A DNA stretch of 5,580 nt. Source: Alphaproteobacteria bacterium (lineage in GTDB: Bacteria > Pseudomonadota > Alphaproteobacteria > Rickettsiales > SXRF01). Both the position numbers and the translations under genes were made by a program. Every line of letters starts with the position of its first letter. Position 1 is the first letter of the stretch. Of the stretch, positions 1 to 5,580 are shown one piece after another. The notes under the pieces were generated by a model, which ran no database searches, had not been told where the DNA came from, and saw only the letters and a list, made by a program, of their open reading frames with translations. The DNA is taken from NCBI GenBank assembly GCA_019243895.1, contig JAFATP010000173.1, positions 1-5,580 of the forward strand, read 5' to 3'.

Positions 1-189
1 AGCGCCCGCATTCGCGACTTATCGCTGGACCGCATTATGGGCCGCCATCATTATTGTCAGGCATTGCCTTTTTGCAATGATGCCGCCGAAGCGGTGGTCA
101 AGGATTGGGCTTCCGGGCAGGACAACCCGGCGGAGCATGCCACGGTCACGCAGCTAAAGGGCGGGGACGCCGCCGCGCTGCATTTATAA
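1..189 (+). CDS. C-terminal end of an unidentified protein (5' end outside window)
   Basis: Frame 1 is open from the first base to a TAA at 187-189, giving 62 residues with no stop. I do not recognise the protein. The tail contains the stretch GRHHYCQALPFC (two histidines, two cysteines seven residues apart), then an acidic, alanine-rich helix-like part and the end DAAALHL. It has no membrane segment. The two cysteines might suggest a metal site, but that is speculation from a short fragment. It reads in the same direction as phoR and stops 83 nt before the phoR start, so it could be co-transcribed or a separate unit; no strong terminator lies between them. The codon use, rich in GC at third positions, resembles that of the neighbouring genes, which supports real coding. 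Confidence 0.6.
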   Translation, partial: SARIRDLSLDRIMGRHHYCQALPFCNDAAEAVVKDWASGQDNPAEHATVTQLKGGDAAALHL

Positions 190-190
190 T
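185..190 (+). promoter_or_regulatory. Candidate -10 element for the phoR transcript
   Basis: A perfect TATAAT sits at 185-190, overlapping the stop codon of the upstream gene, 83 nt before the phoR ATG. No TTGACA-like -35 box is found 16-18 nt upstream (that stretch is GC-rich) and there is no extended -10 TG. A PhoB-activated promoter would carry Pho boxes in place of the -35, but I see no convincing CTGTCAT-type repeats there. The match may be chance, arising from the codons for the last residues and the stop. Confidence 0.2.
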
Positions 191-272
191 GCTCAAAAGC
201 CCCTTTGCGGGGTGGAGGAAGCGCCTGTTAACGGCGTTGCGGGCGCGCCGCCTTTCCGCTAAATAGAGATAA
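190..272 (+). other. phoR leader: two small hairpins and an unused Shine-Dalgarno-like site
   Basis: This 83-nt gap holds a weak stem (CCCC 200-203 with GGGG 209-212, 5-nt loop), a Shine-Dalgarno-like GGAGGAA at 214-220, and a second stem (CGCC 222-225 with GGCG 233-236, extendable by G-T and A-T pairs to 220-238) whose loop holds GTTAAC. The palindrome GGCGCGCC follows at 242-249. Neither stem has a T-run after it, so neither looks like a rho-independent terminator. The GGAGGAA lies about 50 nt before the phoR ATG, too far to serve it. The only start codon at workable spacing would be a CTG at 225, opening a 13-codon frame that ends at TAG 264-266. No clear Pho box is seen. Confidence 0.35.
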
Positions 273-1682
273 ATGCTCATCTCCGGTCAGAATATCACCG
301 CCTCCTCGCTGCTGAAAGCCATCGTGGTGGCGTCGCTGCCGGCATTGGTGGTGCTGGCGACGCTCACCCTCATCAACGCGCTGGACTTCGCTTATTTCAT
401 TTGCGGCTACCTGGCGGTGGCGGCGCTTTGCGGGCTGTATGTGCTGCCGCTGCTCAGTAACATGACGTCGCTGACGCGGTATGTTTCCGACCTGGCGCAT
501 GACAAGCGCACGCGCGCGCCGGATTTGCGCTTCCTAAGCAATTTCGCCGCGCTGTCGGATGCGTTTGCGCGATTGCAGCGCACGTGGGACCGCCAGAAGC
601 AGGAAATGGAAACGGTCATCACCGAGCGCGAGATCCTGGTGGATACGCTGCCGGATATCCTCATCATGACCAACCAGGACACCATCATCGTGCGCACTAA
701 CCGCGCCGCACGCGCCATTTTCGGCCAGAATCTGGCCGGCCGCCGGCTGCTGGAGATCATTCCCAGCCCCAAGCTGAAGCAGGCGGTGGCCATCGTGCTG
801 GAGGATTTTCGCGGGCAGCAGGTAGAATTTTTTCTGGACGAGCCGATCAACCGCGATTTTCAGGCCATCATTGAGCGCTTCCCCATTCCGTCCGAAGGCG
901 GCATCTCGCTGGTGATCACACTGAACGACATCACCGAGCAGAAGCGCATCCAGCGCATGCGCGCCGATTTCGTGGCCAATGCCAGCCATGAAATCCGCAC
1001 GCCGCTGGCCAGCATCATCGGTTTCGTGGAAACCCTGCGCGGTCCGGCCAAGGACGATCCCAAGGCGCGCGACGAGTTTTTGAAGGTAATGGCGGAGCAG
1101 GCGGAGCGCATGTCCAAGCTGGTGAATGATCTGCTGTCGCTTTCCAAGATTGAGATGAACGCGCATAACACGCCGACCGGCAAGGTGGACATGGCGCGCA
1201 TGGTGCGCGCGGAGAAGCAGCACTTCGAATGGGCGCTGAAGCAGAAGAACGTGACGGTGCGCATGAAGGCCGCAGATAACCTGCCCTTCGTGCGCGGCGA
1301 CGAATCGGAGCTGGCGCAGGTGGTGCGCAACCTGCTTTCCAACGCGATCAAATACACCAACTCCGATAGCGAGGTGACGATGTCGCTGCGGCTGGTTTCC
1401 GATCTGCCCGCCGATCCTTCCATGCGCAACCTGTCGCGCGCGATGCTGTTCTCGGTGAAGGATCAGGGTGAAGGCATTCCCAAGGAACATCTGCCGCGGC
1501 TGACCGAGCGGTTTTACCGCGTGGATTCCGCGCGCACGCGCAAAGTGGGCGGCACCGGGCTTGGCCTGGCCATCGTCAAGCACGTGCTGGCGCGGCATCA
1601 CGGCGTGCTTACGATTGACAGCGAGGTGGGCAAGGGCAGCGTTTTCAATGTGTATCTGCCGCTATATGAGGAGGAGGGATGA
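273..1682 (+). CDS. phoR: PhoR-type phosphate regulon sensor histidine kinase
   Basis: A 469-residue inner-membrane sensor kinase, expected to phosphorylate PhoB when phosphate is scarce. Two hydrophobic segments at about residues 12-35 and 38-61 form a hairpin with almost no periplasmic loop, as is usual for PhoR, which reads the state of the Pst transporter through PhoU rather than binding phosphate. A PAS-like domain follows at about 115-222. The kinase core is complete: H-box ANASHEIRTPL with phospho-acceptor His239, N-box RNLLSNAIKY (Asn353, Asn357), G1 box DQGEGIP (Asp397) and G2 box GGTGLGLAIV (426-435). The ATG at 273 is forced: an in-frame TAA lies directly before it (270-272). Its ribosome site is weak (AGAG 265-268). 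The PhoR name rests on architecture and on the adjoining pst genes; PhoB itself is not in view. The end overlaps pstC by ATGA. Confidence 0.93.
   Translation: MLISGQNITASSLLKAIVVASLPALVVLATLTLINALDFAYFICGYLAVAALCGLYVLPLLSNMTSLTRYVSDLAHDKRTRAPDLRFLSNFAALSDAFARLQRTWDRQKQEMETVITEREILVDTLPDILIMTNQDTIIVRTNRAARAIFGQNLAGRRLLEIIPSPKLKQAVAIVLEDFRGQQVEFFLDEPINRDFQAIIERFPIPSEGGISLVITLNDITEQKRIQRMRADFVANASHEIRTPLASIIGFVETLRGPAKDDPKARDEFLKVMAEQAERMSKLVNDLLSLSKIEMNAHNTPTGKVDMARMVRAEKQHFEWALKQKNVTVRMKAADNLPFVRGDESELAQVVRNLLSNAIKYTNSDSEVTMSLRLVSDLPADPSMRNLSRAMLFSVKDQGEGIPKEHLPRLTERFYRVDSARTRKVGGTGLGLAIVKHVLARHHGVLTIDSEVGKGSVFNVYLPLYEEEG
1671..1682 (+). promoter_or_regulatory. phoR-pstC translational coupling site (ATGA overlap with abutting GGAGG)
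   Basis: The last codons of phoR, GAG GAG GGA TGA, create a strong Shine-Dalgarno-like run directly touching the pstC ATG (1679-1681), which shares bases with the phoR stop (1680-1682). The lack of a spacer makes this a poor site for free initiation but suits a ribosome that stops and restarts in place. Confidence 0.5.
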
Positions 1683-2620
1683 GAGCCTCCTTCGCCCGCA
1701 CGCGAATGGTCTGCTGGATGGAGCGGTTGGTGAAGGCCGCGCTGCTGGCGGCGTGCCTGGTGTCGGTGGTGGTTACGCTGGCCATTGTTTTTTCTATTTT
1801 GTTCGAGGCGCTGCGGTTTTTCCGCCTGGTGCCGCTCGGTGATTTTCTTTTCGGCCTGCACTGGAGCCCGCAGATTGCACTGCGCGCCGACCAGGGCGGC
1901 TCATCCGGGATGTTCGGCGTCGTGCCGCTGCTGGCGGGAACCCTGCTGATCACGGTGATCGCGCTGGCGCTGGCGGTGCCGGTGGGCCTGTTCTCCGCCA
2001 TCTACACCGCCGAGTATGCTGCGCCACAGACCCGTGCGATCGCCAAGCCGCTGCTGGAGATTCTCGCCGGCATTCCCAGTGTGGTATACGGTTATGTGGC
2101 GGTGGTGGCCGTCTCGCCGCTGCTGGTGGCGGCGGGCGGGCGGCTGGGCCTGCCGGTGGCGGCGGAAAGCGCGCTGGCGGCGGGGCTGGTGATGGGCGTG
2201 ATGCTGATTCCGTATATCTCCTCGCTGTCGGACGATATGCTGGCGGCGGTGCCGCGCTCCCTGCGGGAGGCGTCGCTGGGCCTGGGCGCCACGCGCAGTG
2301 AAACCATCCGCAGCGTGGTGCTGCCCGCCGCCCTGCCGGGGATTGCGGGCGCGGTGCTGCTGGCGGTTTCCCGCGCCGTCGGTGAAACCATGATCGTGGT
2401 GATGGCGGCGGGCTTGAGCGCGAATCTTACGCTGAACCCGCTTGCCGCGGTGACCACCGTGACGGTGCAGATCGTCTCGCTGCTGACCGGCGACCAGGCA
2501 TTCGACAACGCAAAGACTCTTGCGGCGTTCGCGCTCGGCCTGGCGCTGTTCGTGATCACGCTGCTGCTCAACGTGGCGGCGCTTATCATCGTGAGAAAAT
2601 ACCGTGAGCGGTATGAATAA
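1679..2620 (+). CDS. pstC: Phosphate ABC transporter permease PstC
   Basis: A 313-residue inner-membrane permease that pairs with PstA to carry phosphate delivered by PstS, powered by PstB. The first membrane segment is at about 17-42, followed by the family-typical LFEALRFF, then DFLFGLHWSP, a GTLLIT segment, the AVPVGLFSAIYTAEYA region (99-114) and LEILAGIPSVVYG (126-138). The cytoplasmic EAA loop that contacts the ATPase is REASLGLGATRSETI (196-210, key Gly203), ending in VLPAALPGI. SRAVGETM (231-238) is another PstC/PstA signature. Length is close to that of E. coli PstC, but many alphaproteobacterial PstC proteins have a long extra N-terminal membrane region, which is absent here. The ATG overlaps the phoR stop as ATGA. 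A purine-rich GAGGAGGG abuts this ATG with no spacing, so initiation probably depends on coupling; in-frame ATGs at 1706 and 1718 are alternatives. Confidence 0.94.
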   Translation: MRASFARTRMVCWMERLVKAALLAACLVSVVVTLAIVFSILFEALRFFRLVPLGDFLFGLHWSPQIALRADQGGSSGMFGVVPLLAGTLLITVIALALAVPVGLFSAIYTAEYAAPQTRAIAKPLLEILAGIPSVVYGYVAVVAVSPLLVAAGGRLGLPVAAESALAAGLVMGVMLIPYISSLSDDMLAAVPRSLREASLGLGATRSETIRSVVLPAALPGIAGAVLLAVSRAVGETMIVVMAAGLSANLTLNPLAAVTTVTVQIVSLLTGDQAFDNAKTLAAFALGLALFVITLLLNVAALIIVRKYRERYE

Positions 2621-4379
2621 ATCCGCGTGGCTGCCGATGGGATTGATTGCGCTGGCGGCACTGTTCGTTGCCGGGCCGGTGCTGGTGCTGCCGCCAGGCG
2701 CGTGGTATGGAAGCCATGACGGGCTGCGCTATCCCTACCTGCTGCAATATTTCGCCCGCGCCATCAGCGCCGGGGTGCTTTATCCGCGCTGGCTGCCGGA
2801 GCTGATGGGGGGCTATGGTTATCCCACCTTCGTTTTTTATCAACCCGGCTATTATTACTTCTCGCTGCCTTTCACCTGGGTCTTTGATCTGCTCACGGCG
2901 TGCAGGGCGTCGCTGGTGGCGATGCTGCTGATTGCAGGCATGGGCGCTTACCGCCTGGCGCGCCTGTTCCATCCTCCTCTTCTCAGTGCCGCCCTTGCCG
3001 TGATTTATCTCTTTACGCCGTATATCAGTGTGGAGATATTTGTGCGCGGCGATTTAAGCGAGCTGCAAGGAATGCTGCTATGCCCGTGGAGCCTTTATTT
3101 CGGCTTATGCGCGCTGCGCGATCACGATTCGGGCAAACAGGCAATGCGCGCGGGCGCGGGATTCGTGCTAACCACCGCTTTCCTGGTGGTATCGCATCCG
3201 TTTGTCGCGGTATTCTGGCTGCCGGCAGTGCTTGCTCTGGCCTGGGTCGAGGGAAAGCAGGCCGCTGAAAAGGCAATCCTGCTGGTTGCGCTGGTCATGG
3301 TGTGCAGCGCACCTTACTGGTGGACGCTGCTGCAGCTGAAATCATCCGTATTCTATCAAGGAGCGCTCATGGGCGGCTATAGCCCGGAGGCTAATTTCCA
3401 GGGCTTCTTCGAAGTCGTGGGCGTGCCCGGCTTTCACCTGAAATTTTGCTATCACGCGGTGGCCGCCATCGGCTTCGCGCTTGCCTGGCAGGAGGGCGCG
3501 CGCTGGCGCATCGCCGCGGTATGCTATGCCATCGGCATTTTCATGATGCTCCCATTATCCGCTCCGCTATGGTACCTGCTTTGGCCGGTGCTTAAATATA
3601 TTCAGTTTCCGTGGCGGATTTATTCCGTGCTCGCCACGTTGCAGCTGCTGGCTTATATCCACCTGGGTTTCCGCTTCCGCCAGTGGCATCGCCGCTATCC
3701 ACGGGAGATGAGGCTTGCGGCCGGCATCGGCGCAGTGTGGTTCCTCCTGCTAATCAGCGGGCCGTTCCGTTTGCTTACCACCACGGAAGGCGTGATTCGC
3801 TGGATGCTGCCGGAAGCCATCACCTGGCCCGTTTTCCGTCATACGGAACCGCTGCCGGCGATTTCTTTCGCGCCGCTGATGAGCGAGCGCGAGCGGCGGG
3901 AATTTGTGAGCTTGCAGATGAGCGGCGAGTTTAACCCCAAAACCATGAATCTCCACGGTCTGGTCAACCGCCAGGCCAAAGCCATTCCCCCCGCGGAAAT
4001 GAATAACGGCGCCGGCACGGTGGAGGTGCTGCCCGAGAGCACGTTCCAGCGCCTGAGGCTGAATGTGCATATGCTGCGGGCGGGCGTTCTGCGCATCAAC
4101 CAGTTTTATTTTCCCGGCTGGCGCGTGGAAGTAAACGGCGACCCAGTGGCATGGGAGGATTACGCGCCAGGAGCGCCGCAAGGCTTTATCGCCGCCAATG
4201 GGAGGATAGGGCTGCGCTTCCAACAGCCGGGCGATTACCGCGTGGAGGCATGGTATGAAGGGCCGCCGGGCTGGCGCGCGCGCAATCTGCTGATGTTGGC
4301 GCTGGCCGCCGTTCTGATAGGGCGGCTGCATAAGCTATTGGCGGGTTCCGCGCCATTTGCTAAAACATCCTCTGCATGA
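2613..4379 (+). CDS. Large polytopic membrane protein, PTPS-related / GT-C glycosyltransferase-like
   Basis: A 588-residue integral membrane protein with about eleven predicted membrane segments: one at the N-terminus, most between about 95 and 390, and a last one near 557-573. It resembles the family Pfam calls PTPS_related (a membrane family despite its name) and other GT-C fold, YfhO-like proteins. Supporting motifs are SHDG after the first segment (Asp36, where GT-C enzymes carry their catalytic acid), LYPRWLPELMGGYGYPTFVF with FYQP just after (67-78), RGDLSE in a later loop (145-150) and FPWRIYS (332-338). A soluble part (about 389-554) ends in a beta-rich module with INQFYFPGWRVEVNG and GDYRVEAWY, typical of the C-terminal domain of such proteins. 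A likely role is transfer of a sugar from a lipid carrier on the outer face of the membrane; donor and acceptor are unknown. The start could also be GTG 2604; neither has a good ribosome site. It overlaps pstC and pstA. Confidence 0.75.
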   Translation: MNKSAWLPMGLIALAALFVAGPVLVLPPGAWYGSHDGLRYPYLLQYFARAISAGVLYPRWLPELMGGYGYPTFVFYQPGYYYFSLPFTWVFDLLTACRASLVAMLLIAGMGAYRLARLFHPPLLSAALAVIYLFTPYISVEIFVRGDLSELQGMLLCPWSLYFGLCALRDHDSGKQAMRAGAGFVLTTAFLVVSHPFVAVFWLPAVLALAWVEGKQAAEKAILLVALVMVCSAPYWWTLLQLKSSVFYQGALMGGYSPEANFQGFFEVVGVPGFHLKFCYHAVAAIGFALAWQEGARWRIAAVCYAIGIFMMLPLSAPLWYLLWPVLKYIQFPWRIYSVLATLQLLAYIHLGFRFRQWHRRYPREMRLAAGIGAVWFLLLISGPFRLLTTTEGVIRWMLPEAITWPVFRHTEPLPAISFAPLMSERERREFVSLQMSGEFNPKTMNLHGLVNRQAKAIPPAEMNNGAGTVEVLPESTFQRLRLNVHMLRAGVLRINQFYFPGWRVEVNGDPVAWEDYAPGAPQGFIAANGRIGLRFQQPGDYRVEAWYEGPPGWRARNLLMLALAAVLIGRLHKLLAGSAPFAKTSSA

Positions 4380-5580
4380 GCCACGTTCTGCCCACTGCCC
4401 GCCTGCGCGCGCGCCACCGCGCCGACAAGCGCTTTGTCTGGTATGGCAGGGTGGCGCTGACATTCGCACTGCTGATGCTCGCCCTGCTGGTGGGGATGCT
4501 GGTTATTCGCGGGGCGTCCGGCTTTCTGCGCGCCGAAGCCATGCTGCCTGTTCGCTTCGATCTGGCGCGGGTTGACATGCACGATGCCGCCGAGGCCGCC
4601 CGGCGTTCGCCGCTGCGCTTCGTGCGCTTGGCCGAAGACGCGTTGCAGGCGCATGTTCAGGGCATCTCGCCGCCGCCCGGCACCCGCGAGATGTATGGAT
4701 TGCTGCCCGGCCTGGCGGTGGGCGACGCTCTTCGCGACGCCTTGCTGAAGCACCCCGAGTGGGCGGGTGGCACGCATGAGGTGTGGGTGCCGGTTGCCGC
4801 TGCACTGGATCAGGCGCTTAAAAGAGGCACATTGGATGCCGCGCCTTCTCCTGCTTCGGCGCTGACCCCTGCGCAGCGCGCAATCGGCCGCACGCTCGCC
4901 GCAGAGGGAAGGCTGCGCGAGACGTGGAATACCCGCTTCCTCACCACGGGCGATTCGCGGGAACCCGAGGAGGCGGGGTTCGGCGGCGCCGTGACGGGCT
5001 CGCTGCTTACCGTGCTGATCTGCATGGCGGCGGCGTTCCCCTTAAGCGTGATGACGGCGGTATATTTGCAGGAATTCGCGCCGCCCGGGCGGCTGGTGGA
5101 TATCATTGAAGTCAATATTAATAACCTGGCGGCAGTTCCTTCCATTGTATACGGGTTGCTCGGCCTCGGCGTGTATATCAACGTGATGGGCATTCCCCGC
5201 TCCTCGACGCTGGTGGCGGGGCTGACGCTGGCGCTGATGGCCATGCCCGTTATCATCATCGCCACGCGCCTGGCGCTGGGCAGCGTGCCGGATTCCATCC
5301 GCCAGGCGGCGCTGGCGCTGGGAGCTTCGCCGCTGCAGGTGGCATGGCACCATACGCTGCGCTTAAGCCTTCCCGGCATTATGACCGGCACCATCCTGGC
5401 AATTGCCCGCGTGCTGGGGGAAACCGCCCCGCTACTGCTGATCGGGATGGTCGCCTTCGTAGCGGACGTGCCGCGCGGGGCGCTTGACCCCGCAACCGCC
5501 ATGCCGGTGCAGATCTTTTTGTGGGCGGCAAGCCCCGAGACGGGATTCGCGGAAAAGACGGCCGCCGGCATCCTGGTGCT
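4376..5580 (+). CDS. pstA: Phosphate ABC transporter permease PstA, long form (3' end outside window)
   Basis: Open from ATG 4376 to the window edge: 401 codons without a stop, probably lacking only the last few tens of residues. It is the partner permease of PstC. Membrane segment 1 is at about 24-46. An extended, mostly soluble insert follows (about 50-195), matching the DUF3333-type region of alphaproteobacterial PstA. The conserved permease core has GAVTGSL (204-210), the segment with AAFPLSVMTAVYLQEFAP (219-236), INNLAAVPSIVYGLLGLGV (248-266) and the EAA loop IRQAALALGASPLQVAWHH (308-326, key Gly316) ending in LSLPGI. ARVLGETAPLLL (344-355) is the PstA signature. The start overlaps the preceding stop as ATGA (4376-4379), and the bases before it (ACATCCTCTGC) hold no Shine-Dalgarno, so translation must be coupled to the upstream gene or leaderless-like. 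pstB and phoU would be expected next. Confidence 0.94.
   Translation, partial: MSHVLPTARLRARHRADKRFVWYGRVALTFALLMLALLVGMLVIRGASGFLRAEAMLPVRFDLARVDMHDAAEAARRSPLRFVRLAEDALQAHVQGISPPPGTREMYGLLPGLAVGDALRDALLKHPEWAGGTHEVWVPVAAALDQALKRGTLDAAPSPASALTPAQRAIGRTLAAEGRLRETWNTRFLTTGDSREPEEAGFGGAVTGSLLTVLICMAAAFPLSVMTAVYLQEFAPPGRLVDIIEVNINNLAAVPSIVYGLLGLGVYINVMGIPRSSTLVAGLTLALMAMPVIIIATRLALGSVPDSIRQAALALGASPLQVAWHHTLRLSLPGIMTGTILAIARVLGETAPLLLIGMVAFVADVPRGALDPATAMPVQIFLWAASPETGFAEKTAAGILV

Noticed and set aside
199..238. Possible rho-independent terminator after the upstream gene
   Set aside because: The two stems are short (4-6 pairs) and neither is followed by a T-run.
140..272. Pho box (CTGTCAT direct repeats) before phoR
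   Set aside because: Only isolated partial matches (for example CGGTCAC at 143-149) are seen, with no second repeat 11 nt away.
534..1601. 355-codon open frame on the - strand across phoR
   Set aside because: It lies antisense to a kinase with every catalytic box intact, its product is rich in His, Arg and Gln with no recognisable domain, and long antisense frames are common in GC-rich genes with strong third-position bias.
3750..4331. 193-codon open frame on the - strand inside the membrane-protein gene
   Set aside because: It is a shadow of the + strand frame, whose FPGW...GDYRVEAWY tail is a recognisable domain; the antisense product has no membrane segments or motifs.
2604..4379. The inserted gene as a mobile element or recent insertion
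   Set aside because: No inverted or direct repeats or transposase are visible, both boundaries are tight coding overlaps, and both flanking permease genes are intact, which does not fit a random insertion.
4810..5571. 253-codon open frame on the - strand across pstA
   Set aside because: The + strand here encodes the conserved PstA core, including the EAA loop and GETAPLLL signature. The antisense product is low-complexity Ser/Ala/Arg-rich and matches nothing I know.

Overview
The window looks like part of a GC-rich alphaproteobacterial chromosome. The main reason is the long PstA with its DUF3333-type N-terminal region, together with the tight phoR-pst arrangement; the exact taxon cannot be read from the sequence. 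All recognisable genes lie on the + strand.

Layout: the last 62 codons of an unidentified gene (1-189); an 83-nt gap that holds the phoR leader (190-272); phoR, a membrane-anchored PAS/histidine kinase of the phosphate-starvation two-component system (273-1682); pstC, a permease of the high-affinity phosphate ABC importer (1679-2620); a roughly 590-residue polytopic membrane protein resembling the PTPS-related / GT-C glycosyltransferase-like family (2613-4379, or from GTG 2604); and pstA, the second phosphate permease (4376 onward), cut by the window edge after 401 codons.

Every junction from phoR to pstA is an overlap: 4 nt, then 8 or 17 nt, then 4 nt. The four genes are therefore probably one transcript with coupled translation. 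PhoR would control PhoB activity according to phosphate supply, and PstC and PstA would form the membrane channel of the PstSCAB importer. The periplasmic binding protein (pstS) is not in its common place before pstC. pstB, phoU and phoB would be expected downstream, outside the window.

The most notable feature is the large putative GT-C-type membrane protein set between the two permease genes, which are normally adjacent. Its tight overlaps on both sides argue that it is an integrated operon member and not a chance insertion. A second point is the mismatch between a short PstC, without the N-terminal extension common in alphaproteobacteria, and a long PstA that keeps its extension. I saw no tRNA, rRNA, CRISPR array, insertion sequence or convincing Pho box.
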